In this document: one piece after another, positions 1 through 11,699 of the stretch
How positions within the stretch are numbered: position 1 is the stretch's first letter
Layout of the letters: each line of letters opens with the position of its first letter
Assembly (NCBI RefSeq): GCF_000972845.2
Contig: NC_040018.1
Span: 8,528,140-8,592,139 of the forward strand
Length of the DNA stretch: 64,000 nucleotides
Direction: 5' to 3'
Source of the DNA: Larimichthys crocea
Taxonomy: Eukaryota > Chordata > Actinopteri > Sciaenidae
Notes under the pieces: generated by a model
What the model was told of the DNA's origin: nothing
The model's input: the letters and a program-made list of their open reading frames with translations, nothing else
Database searches by the model: none
Program-made: the position numbers and the translations under genes

Positions 1-3000
1 CGAGGCATATTGATTTGTACCTGCTCGTGTTGCTCGGATTATACATTCATACACAAGTCCTCAGCACGCAGTCATTTGTTGAGCATGTATCTCACTCACA
101 GGAAGCTGTGAGGACGGCAAAACGCTTTGGTTTCCCACAGGGGGTTCGGAGGGAGGTGGGAGTGGAAGGTAGGGGGCAACAGAGAGAAGGAGGGAGGGAG
201 GGATCAGGGTGGGGGATGTATGTGGCACTGTAGAAACTGAAGCGACTTTGTCTCATGAGAGAAGCTCCTTCGATCTGATTATTTGGGAAGGACAAAGTGC
301 TTTTGTTGATGAAGAGTCGCTGTGATATCTGGGAGTTGGGAAATCGATGGGACGCACAGAGCTCTGGCTCATTGATCCTGGCCCCAGCATTGACAATCCA
401 TGGCCTGGTTAGCTATGCGAGAGAATGAGGCAAAATGAGCTACTTGTGAAAGTGTTTCTCTCCCTTTGCTGTGTGTTGTAGATGCGGCGCTGTTACTGGT
501 ATCATTTGTATTGACAAGCTTAGCTCTGGAATGATTAATAATCACCTGTTCCAAACTTTAAGCACTGTGTGTATGTGTGTGAATGTGTGTGCGTATGTGT
601 GTGCATATATGTGTGTTCCAGGAGCTTTATGTTAATATGCATGTTTGCCTCTTTTCATTTCTTTGCAGTTCCCTCTCTTATTCCCTCTGAAAGTATGAGC
701 AAAACTTTGAAAAAGAAAAAAAAAAGAGATGAATAAAACTAACACTGCATATTTTGTAGCAGTTTTCAATGCATGGAGGAGAGAGAGAGAAAGAGAAAGA
801 AAGAGAAAGAGACTCAAATCACTCAAATGAGGGCCTCTCATTATTGGGCCCGGGCGTTGTTTGTCCAGGCAGCCTTTTCCTGGCACCTTGTTAGAGATGT
901 CCACGGCTGGTAATTGGATCCGTCTTGCCGTTAGAGTGGAGCCTCGTCTGACAGACGCTCAGACCGGAGAGACGCTTAAATGACAAATGTTCCCTCTCCT
1001 TCTAAAACCTGAGTGTAAAGCTGTGACGTCTCGTTATCGTCTCTCAGACGAGGTTTGAGGGCTCTGGCAATCAAGCAGGCTGCTTAAATCTCTGAGCCTA
1101 CAGCGGCAGCAAGGTGGGGAGGGGTGACTGACGCCTTGAGAAAAGCTTTAAGTAAGAAAGGAATTGTTTTTTTGTTTTTTTTTTTTGTTTGGTAAAGTAG
1201 CAAGAGATTTACTTTTTCTTTTTAATCAAGGGGCATCTTCACCTGGGCATAAAGGGAGCAAACATGACTCAAGGCTGAACATTTACTGCCATGACTTCCA
1301 CTGCACGCCTAATAACGCTGATGCAGCTCATAAGACCATCACAAGCACATATATGCAATTCTAACAAAGTGAACAAACTTCAGAAATGTGTTGCACATAT
1401 TTTTGCATATAAAATATGCAAACATTGATTTTGGTATCTGTGCTATCAATACTTCCAAATCACCCTCTTCTTTCACTACAAAAGGCAACGTCAGTTCTTA
1501 AATATGGAACAAAGGACACCCTTTCATTTCATGGTTCAGGAAATCTTCTATTCATCAATGAAGCTTGCAACAAGCTGCTTTTGTTTTTGTTTTACTGAAT
1601 GCAAATGAACATCCAGAACGAAAGGGCTTTCCAATTAAGTGTGTTTGACATTCGTCAAACATGAGCTGGTACAAGATTAGACTCCCAGGTTCAAACTGTA
1701 CAACCGTTTCCATATGGTTTGTACTTGAATCCCAGAATGTTTTAATCAAATAAACAACTTTAAGACATATAAGTGGTAGGCTATTTTGAGCTTTGAGTGG
1801 TTCAAACAGGATGTTTTAAGACAAATTTTAAGACAAATGAGTATGAATTTAAGAGATGGCCATATTAATCCATAATGTGATGCATTCAAGTGCAAAATCG
1901 ATCACACATTAATACTCAATTTCATTAGTAAAGAGAAAGTGATTCTACAAAGTTGTCAAGTTGCTCTTTGTGTGGCACAGAGAACAGGAAGCCCAGTGAA
2001 CAATGGATACAAAACGTGACTTTATTATTGCATAATTATTGTTGGCATTCACCAAATGTGCAAGCATAGAGGAAGGCCATTGTTTTCACTGGCTAAGCTC
2101 TACTACAGCTGTGTGAGGGAAAGGTTTTGTACCAGAAGTTAGAATGTTTGACTGCAAAGAATAATTAAGAATTTAATTCAGTGTCAAAAGCAAATCTAAG
2201 AGAGGACATCGACACCAGGTTAAAAGGTGGAGATTCCTCTTGGTTACACATTTCACACTCTGATTTAATTGGAGTTTAGGCAGCGATGTGTAAATGAATG
2301 ATGAATCGGAAGCATCAGTTGATTATTGGACTGGAAAAGACATTTACGCTATTTATAAATTCTTTTTGTCAGGTGTGAAATCCAGATAAAGACAAATCAG
2401 ACCTCACTCTGCATTTCAGTATGCAAACTATCATTCAGCTTTCTGTTATCTTAGCATGGGACTGTCTTATGAAGTGAGTGGCTTTTGCTCTCTTCTATTA
2501 GTGAATGTTACGAGCCTGCTGAGCAGCCGTATTTCCCATGGTGGCCTGCTTTCAGAAGCAATCTAAAGATTTCTAGATTGATGATCATATTTATCCTTCA
2601 GTCCCACAAGCACTTGACAGTGAAGCACAAGACTAAACGTGCAGCACTCTGTGGCCTAAAACCATCTTCAGTTGGCGTGATGGCTTTGTTCTGGCTGCAT
2701 TGTCTTTTAGAAAACATTTAAATACTACTACTTGATGATTGTTCTGATGATGTTTCCAGTGGGAGTTGGTTGGTGCACAAGGCACAGGACACCCGAGGCT
2801 GGAGTTTGCATGTAAGCCCCATGTGTTTTAGACAACAACAGCACTTTGGTTGAGGTTAGGGGAAAAAAGAACGTTTCCATTAAATGTTAACAAAGTCAGT
2901 ATGTTGTGCCTTGTGCATCAAATCACTTTTGACTTAATGTTTTGTTACCCTTAAAGAGCTGTGAGTGCCAAAGCCCAGTCTTACACCAAAGTGTGTAACA

Positions 3001-5500
3001 GATCTGCTGATCCACTGGACAATACTATTTCAGTGCCACATTTTGCTTTGTGTATAAAGGTGCAGTACCAGCAGTAGTATAAAGAGTCCGTATTTCGAGG
3101 AGTTGAGATGGATGGGACCACTATTCCTAGTCCCATGTGACACCAAATGTCAACACAGGTATGATCTTTTCTTTCTAATTCCTTCTTATGTTGAATTAAA
3201 AGCACTTGTCCTGTAGGGGTGTCGGAGTGTAACAGGTGTAAGTTAATATCCTGGAAGTTGTGCATCTTCTCCAAAAACACACACTGCATATTGTTTGCAG
3301 ATGGGACACTGGGAATGAATAAATGTCCTGGTCAGTGCGCTGGCAACTCCATCTGGAAGAATGAAGGTTAATGAGCAAGTTCAGAAAGGCTGTTAGCCAG
3401 GGAAGATATCTTTCTTTTCATGAAAAAAAGAGGAGTCTGGAGACTTCCTGTGTTTCAGAGGACTATGCTGCAGATGACATATTGGCAACACAAAAAATGC
3501 GAAGTAAATGTAGAAAAGCATGAGATAGATGAAAAGCAGTTGCATGTCATATTTACTTGTAGGAACCGTGGAGAGAAAACCTGCAGCAATAATTCTTTTA
3601 AAGCATGGAACCAATTGAATATGTCAGAGCACAAACATCAGTGACGTTTCCAGATATGATTATCTTGACTTTTTAGTCCGGATAGGTTGTGTACAGTCAT
3701 AGATGAAAACAAAGGTTGTATACATTCCCTGTCCAAAAGATCCAGCCTGAGTGAGGAAGCACTGAAGGTAAAAAAAAATAAAAAATCACTCCCATGGGTT
3801 TGCATGATGTTCGTGTGAAGCTTTGAGAGACAGGTCTGTCCGAGAAACAGGTGTCCAACTGGTCCTCTTCCTGTTGTTCGTCTGTTGTTATTGTCTACCC
3901 CAACCAGCTATGGTTCGGATTAGCATAACTGACAGGCTTGTTTACATACTCTGTAATTAAACCGGGTGCTGTAATCCATGAGTCATGGCTCCATCTGCAC
4001 CATGTCATCAAATGAGAGACTGAGATGCCTATGGTGAATAAAGAAGAAAGACAGAGGAGAGGGGTGGTGAGGAAAAGAAGGAGAAATATGAGGACGTCAT
4101 GGGCAGAACAATAAGCTCAGCTGAACTGACACATACATGAATCTTAGAACCAAGAAAAACGTGGACCTGATTTGCCTCCAAGCTAATTAATTTCCCATAA
4201 ACCATACATCAGGGCAGAAGGTTCTAATCTGTGTTAATAAAATTAAATAAACATACTTAAAAGAGTAGCAAGCACAGGATAACATTCCAGTTGGTGGATC
4301 CCATTTAAATGTATTTGTTTATTTAGCATGAGCTGATACAATTCTAGACACACAAAACACAAGTTTAGAGCTGCCCTCATTACTTTATTTCTTAGCTTCT
4401 GTGCTGGTTCTCCTGACTGCTTCTCTACATTTCGTCTACTGTAGGCGATGCAATGACTAGATGTCAATAAATGACTTTTAAAGTCTAGTCCAAACTGTTT
4501 CAAGACAAAACTGATGGGAAATTATTCAGCTGATATTATTTTCCTCCTATTCCTTAAGTCCTTCGTTTAGTTTCAGTCAATCCTACAATGGACCCATGTC
4601 TTTCAATACCCGGCCCCTTAACAATGACTAACAACCAGGTATTATAAAAGGCACCATCAGGCCAAAGAAGCACAGATCACACAATAATTCCAAGAAGTCA
4701 GTGTTCAGTGTCCAATACAAAACCCACAGTTCAACTAAAAATGAGTTACTCCTTATCTCAACAGCAAAAGTATAACAGCTGGTCAATGAAAATAAACCCA
4801 AGGATACCTCTTGCATCTTATAGATAAGCTTTGTGATTCTCCGGTTCTCTTCTGGCCAACACGTTGCTGTCAACCCCAAGAAAAGGCAAATACGGGAGCC
4901 AGATGATTTGATGGTAGGTCCATGGAGAAGAGGATGAAGCTATAGAATGGAAGAACTATGAAATAAGAACTTGTTGGCTTGTTTCCAAAATGTTGGGGTT
5001 GGCAACCACTCTCAGGATGGACTAGGCATCTTCCACTGATGAGTAAATGCACAGTTTTTGATTTAAAATACTGGCACTGATATTCCGTAGGTTGACCTGT
5101 GTAAGGCAGACGCCTGTGCGCTTAAAGTCACCAAACATTAAAGTACTATACCTCCTCACATGACTGATGGATCAGCCACTACTGGAGTGGTAATGATGGT
5201 TTGTAAAACGGCCTCTTGATGCCAATGATTTGGCAAAACTGATTAACCGCTCCTCTAACACTGAGTACTTTATACAACCCCACTTCAAGTTTTGGTGTGA
5301 TCGGATTAGCTGACCCCTTCAATGTATTAATAATTGTCATTTCATTTCTGTCATGACCTGCTCCTCCAGGAACTGTTGAACTTTTTGGAGCTGTGAAGTC
5401 GCTCCAGTGGACCATATATCTTGTTCCCCTCCTGGAAGGCCTTTCCTGCACTCTGACATACACATATGCAAGTGTGCAGAGTTAAAACAATTCACCCTCA
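1..5500. other. Non-coding unique sequence, no gene recognised
   Basis: No frame longer than about 102 codons occurs here and none shows a recognisable domain. Frames on both strands overlap one another, as expected by chance in AT-rich DNA. Low-complexity patches include a TG-rich stretch near 566-615, a purine tract (GA/GAAA) at 777-812 and a T-rich run near 1168-1187. The stretch 3955-4025 (ending in vertebrate-like unique sequence) and the block 4520-5460 show no repeat family I could name. This is intergenic or intronic DNA as far as can be seen. Confidence 0.6.
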
Positions 5501-5769
5501 TACTGTATTTAATGAGGTTGGATAAATAGGGTTGACAGAGAGGGAGGAAGGAAGCAAACAGCGCAACACACATTGCACATATAACAACTGGCTTCATTTA
5601 CACACACATGCACAAACACATGCTTCTTCCTTCCTGTCGGATGGTGAAGTGAAAAGCGGACTTGCAGGCGGCGAGCACACGGTTAACACACATACCTATC
5701 CTTATGCAACATGCTCCCTTTGTTTTCTCCTCCTCCGTGCCTCCATCCATCCCTCCCTGTCCTCTTCTC

Positions 5770-6450
5770 TCCCGTAGACTAAAGGTAATTCTTGCGTTTC
5801 GCTCCTTGTTGTTGCTATTATCTGCTTTATTGAGCACAGTGTCCACTGTGCACAATTCACAGCCATTTCCATTTCCAAGCAGAGGAAAGGGGGGAGATAT
5901 TAGAGGAGCAGCAAATGACTCATGACTTAGAAAGGAAGAGGAGGAGGGACGTCGGGCCTTGGGGTACCCAGAATCCACTTTACCTCCATCCTACCTGCTT
6001 TTTTTTGTTGCACAGCGACCATGCCAGCCCATGTGGTAGCCGCATGTTGATTTTTGTCTCCTTCCCTCCCTTCTACAACTGCTTCACCTCCTCCTTGGGA
6101 TTCTACCCCCCCTCCACTTCCTTCCTCACTTTCTCCTCCTCCACCTCATCCTACTCTCTACCTCTGCATTACAAACTCCAACATTAAATTGTGATAGATG
6201 AAGAGCGGAGGGCATTCATACAAATCAATGACTTTAGTGTATGTGTCATTAGCCTGCACCACGCAGCCAGCGGTCAGCGTCATAAATCACGCCATGATCG
6301 GCTGTCTGCCGTCCCGCGCCGCAGCTGCGCAAACTGCATGCATTAGCCCACACCAGTGTATACCGACCGGAGCTGCTTACTTTAAAACAAGTAATAAGAC
6401 GAGGGGGAAGGAGAGGTCCTCTGTGGAGCTTTCACTTCATGCAGGATAAC
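5770..6450. other. Candidate regulatory stretch, CpG-containing unique DNA
   Basis: Two unique segments stand out from the AT-rich surroundings. At 5780-5935 there is a non-repetitive block with an 8-bp inverted repeat (gcacagtg, 2-base spacer, cactgtgc) at 5834-5851. At 6190-6385 CpG dinucleotides cluster, including a CpG-rich core near 6312-6330. No open frame with a protein-like composition crosses either block. Such pockets often prove to be conserved non-coding elements in fish gene deserts, but conservation cannot be judged from one sequence. Ordinary unique DNA is the alternative. Confidence 0.25.
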
Positions 6451-7855
6451 ATGGAGTCTTTAGTGACTCAGTGGACTATAGCTGATGACTCAGCTGCACT
6501 GCATTCTGTGCACCACAGCAGCCATGTAATGATGTGAAGATGTTAACTATGACTGAATGCATGTTGTTAATTTTCTGCATTTTAACTCATATAGAGGAAC
6601 AGTGGAGAGGTTGAACCTTACATGTCACTGTTTGCCATTATTCCATCAGCAGGTACATCTAAGGTGAAAATAATAATAATAATGATAAGACTATTAGACT
6701 GAACAGGCACTGTCAATATTACATATAAGGAGAAAGTGAGAAAGGGATTTAGTCAACATTAAGTTACATTATCAGTGAAAAAAGTCACAGTATCACAACA
6801 AAAATATACATTAAAATAAGTTTTGTATATTTCAAAATATATATTTTAAAATATATAATAAAATAATAGTCACCCCTCTGCAGAAATAATGAGAAAAAAG
6901 GAGAAACATTGCCCCATAATGCAGTTATATCATGATCACAATAGATAAATACTAGAACATATTTCAACAAATAAAAATTATATCATATTTACTGAAAAAA
7001 AGCCTGTACAAGGGATGGGACCTGAATTTATCAAAGATTTGATAAAAGAGTAAGAAATTCTGAAACTATATAAAATAATAATAATAATAATATTAAGAAG
7101 AAGAAAAGTAATAATGATGCATGATTCTGATGAGGAAGCTTCAACAGATGCCTCGTGCTGACTTCTCCTGTAGTGTAGCTTTATAAAAGTTTGAGTTCAC
7201 GGCAAAAGGAGAGCGGCTAAAGGTATCATTAATCAAGGCTGGTGTTCAATTAATCAAAAGAGGAGAGTCCTAGTCCTGCGACCCTGCTATCCAAACCAGA
7301 ACCTAGGTGTCAATACTGGCCTCAGGGAAGCAGCCAGCCAGAACCGCTGCGCCAGTCCCAGTCAATAGAGAAGCCTGAAGATCAAGCTGTCCTCCCACAC
7401 TATTGTCCAGGGGTAGCAGTCACTGTCGTCATCCACAGGAGGATACGGCACCTCACCCAGCTGGCGACACCCAGAGAGGACCAGAGAAGGGGGGGGGGGA
7501 TACCAGAGGTGGTGTGGCTTTAGGTTAATAATAAAAACAATATCATTCAGAGCAGCTTTTCAGAAACAAACTTTTGTGACAGTCTCCCTTTTTTTTCCGC
7601 TTGATTAAGTACTAGCTTCAAGGGGTTGTCAAAAGTTAAAAACAGAAACATAATGAGGTAATTATCTGATACTGCAGGAATGATACAAGTTGTGCTTGAA
7701 ACAATTTATGTGTAATGATGTTTAATATATAGTGCTGGGAGACAATATAAATTAATCATATGTGCAAAAGCTATATTAAAGCAGATCTGTACTGAACTAA
7801 ATATAAGAACCCATTTATGTTTATAAAACTTCTTTCCAATAAATACGACATATAG
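6450..7855. other. AT-rich non-coding DNA
   Basis: The segment is strongly AT-rich, with TA-rich runs at 6820-6870 and (ATA)n-like stretches near 7075-7095. A more GC-balanced unique block lies at 7255-7495 and ends in a short G run. No gene, RNA gene or transposon end was recognised. Confidence 0.55.

Positions 7856-7890
<35 letters not shown>
7856..7890. repeat. Compound microsatellite (AC)n(TA)n
   Basis: About 25 bases of alternating AC run directly into five TA units, then into TG-rich sequence. The compound AC/TA structure is typical of vertebrate dinucleotide repeats and is likely length-polymorphic. Confidence 0.97.
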
Positions 7891-7891
<1 letters not shown>

Positions 7892-10059
7892 TGTGTATGT
7901 GTTTATAAAGAAAAGTTTTTTTACACTCTGTACAGCTGCCTCTCTGTGTCTTTTAGGTCAGTTTAACAGGGGAAAAAAATAATAACATTTGTTTATTCAA
8001 GCCAGAATTTTTATAAATAAAATGCTCGAGCTCTGCAGAATAAGTAGCCAAGTGCATCTCATGGGAGACACCCTGCATTTCATCTAAAGAAATTAAAAAT
8101 AATCATCTATTTATGAACAAAGACAATACTTGTTCTTCCTCGCTGAGTTTGTTTTACAATTCTCTGTCTTGTAAGAGAGTCAAGGAATCAATTATTTTTT
8201 TTCCACATCCCCTTTTCTTTGTGAAACTAAATACAAGTCACTCATTTATTTGATATCTAGACATAATTTGATCTCTAAAGACTTGGGGAAGGCTGCTGAT
8301 GAGAATGTCTTGTTTTAGCTCTCAACATCAAGGCATTTCCAACAAAACCCAGCTCCATTAAGACCTCATTAATATCTGCCTTCATTTAAAAGCAATTGGT
8401 GACCATGGCCGTGTGATGACCAATCTTGTTAGGGACTTGAACAGTTGATTTAAGGACCAGTGTTCTAGGCTGTTTAAAGGGACTTGGGTGTTGTTCTTGA
8501 ATACAGTAGAAGTGTTGGAAAAATACAAAATGATTCCTGATTCCTGCAATTATGTGAATTCTTCCAGTATATTCGGCATGATTTATCTGATTTATTATTG
8601 CATTATTAATCTGTTTTATTGACTTTATTTATGTTTACAAATACAAATACTCACTTTTTTAAAAAATTAAAAACTGAGTCGTTTGATCGATTGTTTTTCT
8701 ATAATATTATCCACTACCATTATTTTAAGAAAAATGTTTTTGTCCTAACCCAGCAAGCGATCATGTTTTGAATTATGCTGTTTATTTCTCTTGGTGACTA
8801 TCAGATTGTCGTTGTCATTTGTTGGTGGTTATCTTCATCTCCAGCCGTATCACAAAGCATGCATTTGAATCTCCACCACTATCTCTTTCTCTCACTACCT
8901 CCCTCCCTCTCTTCAGTCCTGAGGTGATATATGGCCATTGACACCATTAGACAAAGGTATTATTAGCAGATTAGGCTGAGCGAGGGAGCAGGGATAGGGA
9001 CACGGACCAGGGGCCATGTTTCTAAAGATGCCAGGCCCGTCTTTGGAATAACCCAGCAGACCCCTTAACCACCGTCCCAATTACAGCTGCATCACACTCC
9101 GCACACACAGCGGGTCACGAAGGACGGTGAATAAATATTCCCACATTATCTCCACCGGTGGAAGGGAGCAGAGAACAAGCAGGCCCACAGGGGATATAGC
9201 TGCCCCCATTGGACCTCAGACTAGGAGAGTCTGGGAAACACAGAGCGAGCATAATGTGGGTTATCAATGAGAAAGAGGTTTTCAAAAGCAGAATGGGCTG
9301 GTGTGTTAGGATGTCTGCCAGCTGGTTTGAAGTAGTAGGTTCATAAGAAACTATTGCTTGAGTATTCGCTAGACTGGTGTGTGGTTGAACTCAATGCCTC
9401 GCCTGTATGTGGTATTTATTGTCATTGCTCTGGGCGGCAGTTTGTTACCTTTACATCTGACAATGCTGGCAGTCTTTTCAAACCAAACTGAATGGGGGCA
9501 ATTGCATCTGGTTGCACCTGTGCCGCCACGTTTGTGCAACCGTCACCCATTTGAATAATGGGTTAATTAGTGAAAATGATGGATGCCATAAAGTGTTAAC
9601 TTAAAGCGCACTGGCAGTGGATGTCCTCCCAGTTGGTGGGCCACAACAGGTCTCATCAGGTCAAACTCCTCTAAAATTACCTGTACGCCACAAAACAGCA
9701 GTGTCATGGGCTGTACTGTGTGAAGAGGTACTGTATTATGTGTTAACTAGGACATTTCTGTCAGCTGGATAGCTCCAACATGTTTGTTGTTGTTCACACA
9801 TCATTACACATCTCTCACCACCGCAGAGGGCAACAACATATGGAAGTCGTTGTGTCCTGTCTTTGATAGGCTGTTCCGATATACATCAAGACACAGTGAA
9901 TTTTGAAGAGTAAGACTGAGTGTGAATATCACTTTTGTTTGTTTGCTAGAAAACTTCAAGACACCTTTGATTAATTTAAAAAAGGAGGTTAGAAATAATG
10001 GTTGGATGGATGGATTATATGTATGTGACTGTAAATATATAATCTCTCTCTCTCTCTAC
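7891..10059. other. Non-coding unique sequence with candidate conserved blocks
   Basis: No protein-like frame is present. Two non-repetitive blocks have mixed base composition and short homeodomain-type AT cores set in GC-balanced sequence: about 8270-8470 and 8900-9260. They are candidates for conserved regulatory elements only. A (CT)n run at 10043-10057 abuts the 3' end of the neighbouring minus-strand LINE and may be part of its simple tail. Confidence 0.4.
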
Positions 10060-11690
10060 AGTGGATGTTGTGGCGTTAGACTCTATATGACTGACTGAAC
10101 TGTTCATCAGAGTGAAAAGAAACTGTTCTGGTTGTTTTGGTGTGAAGTGCTATGTAGCACTGCCAGAGGGGAGATGTTTGAACAGGTTGCGTCCAGGTGT
10201 GATGGGTCTGCTGTACAGTGACATTTCCTGAATGTTTCCTGACTTGAGGACAGTTTGGCACCAGAGATTTTTTGTAGTCTTGTTTCATGGATCCAAAGCA
10301 GACAGTGATGGATGTGCAGAGAACAAAATGGATGATTGCAGAACTGTAGAACTGGATGAGAAGCTCCTGAGGCAGTTTGAACTTCCTGAGTTGGCACAGA
10401 AAGTATATACTCTGCTGTGCCTGTTTGATGATCAGGTTGATGTCCGATGCCCAATTTAGGCCCTAGGAAATGGTGGATCCCAGAAATCTAAAGGATTCCA
10501 CGGGCAGACACAATCTCAGACTCAGCTCCAGGTTGTAATGACTACACCCGAAGACCAGCTGTTCAACCTCTTGGCCTGCATGCAGACTCATCACTGTCCT
10601 GGATGAAGAAGATGACCATTTTATCTTCTGCAAAGAAATTACAGCTGATGATTAGCAAAGTCCTAGATGTTTTCTCCGGTCTTAACTGTTGCCTCCTGTC
10701 TGTCAGGATGTTTGTGTTTCACTGACAGGTGGAGACTGGCACAGTGAGCTGGGTGAGTTTAGAGTGGAGGACTTCTGGATTGATGCTGTTGAATGCTGAG
10801 CCACAAACAGCAGGCAAACTGCAGGGGGCCCAGCTGGGTACCTGTAATGTCCTTCAGTGCACCGACACCAGTCTCTCAGGAGAGGATTACATGACCGCAG
10901 ATGTCAGGGCGACAGGCCTGTAGTCTTTGAGTCCTGTGGTAGAGGGTTTTCTTGGGGACTGGGATGAATGTTGCATTTGAAGCAGGACTGGACTTCACAC
11001 AGTGATCTTTTGAAGATCTGCGTGAAGATAGGGTCCAGCTGGTCAGTACAGGTTTTCAGATGTGAGAGTGACATGTTGGCTGGGTCTAGTGCCTCCTGAT
11101 CTTCTGTATATACAAGCTGACACACAATCTCTTCACAGATCCTGAGTGCAGGGGTGGAGGGGTTGACAGAGGGTGAAAGTGGTTGTGTGATGTCTGAGCA
11201 GGTGAGGGGGCTAATCTAACCTGCAGTTAAACACATTCAGGTCATCAGCCATTCAGTGGTTCTCCACAGTGTGGTGAGCTGGCGATGTCCTTCAGGCCTC
11301 CACAATGACACCATGTCAATTGCTGAAAAATGGTTTTCCAGCTTTCAGTGTAGCGCTTACTTGCTACTTAGATCTCCTTTGTCAGTGTATTTCTGGCCTG
11401 GTTGCACTTCTCTAGATCTCACCCTGACCTGACTCAGAGTTTTACTGAAAACCAGGGTTTGTTGATTTGTTGTTGTATGTGCAGAGAGATTTAGTGAGTA
11501 CTCACATCTTCACAAAAACCGATACATGATGTCACATGGTTAGTGACTTCATCTAGGTCTGTAGCTGCAGCTTCAGAAGCAGGACTGAAATTCCAGCTTT
11601 GCCTAATTGATCCATCATCTTACAGTCCTGATCACAAGCTTAGCAGAGTTTAGTTTCTATCCGTGAATCAGGAAATAACCAGACAGTCCT
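10060..11690 (-). mobile_element. Decayed L2/CR1-group LINE (non-LTR retrotransposon)
   Basis: This is a minus-strand remnant of a non-LTR retrotransposon, read from 11690 down to 10060 across several frameshifts and stops. Visible landmarks in order are: LDEVTNHVTSCIGFCED followed by INKPWFSVKL (about 11440-11570), the linker before reverse transcriptase; ADDLNVFNCRLD near 11215-11255; an intact-looking RT N-terminal stretch with HLKTCTDQL and QSCFKCN (about 10950-11080); FAEDKMVI at 10611-10634, corresponding to the catalytic FADD/YADD box with its first Asp changed to Glu; SFRFLGSTIS; and LRKFKLPQELLIQFYSSA (about 10340-10390). The endonuclease domain is missing, so it is 5'-truncated. The order and spacing fit fish L2-type elements; the exact family is inferred. 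It is certainly inactive. Confidence 0.9.
10611..10634 (-). pseudogene. Degenerate reverse transcriptase active-site box of the LINE
   Basis: On the minus strand these 24 bases read FAEDKMVI. In L2/CR1-type reverse transcriptases this position holds the metal-binding Asp-Asp pair preceded by F/Y-A. The first Asp is Glu here, and the flanking frame is broken in both directions. It marks the palm domain of a dead element. Confidence 0.7.
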
Positions 11691-11699
11691 AAAGCTGCA

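Noticed and set aside
9350..9375. Resemblance to the mature miR-137 sequence (tattgctt...cgc)
   Set aside because: Several mismatches within a microRNA that is nearly invariant in vertebrates, and the flanks do not fold into a precursor hairpin.
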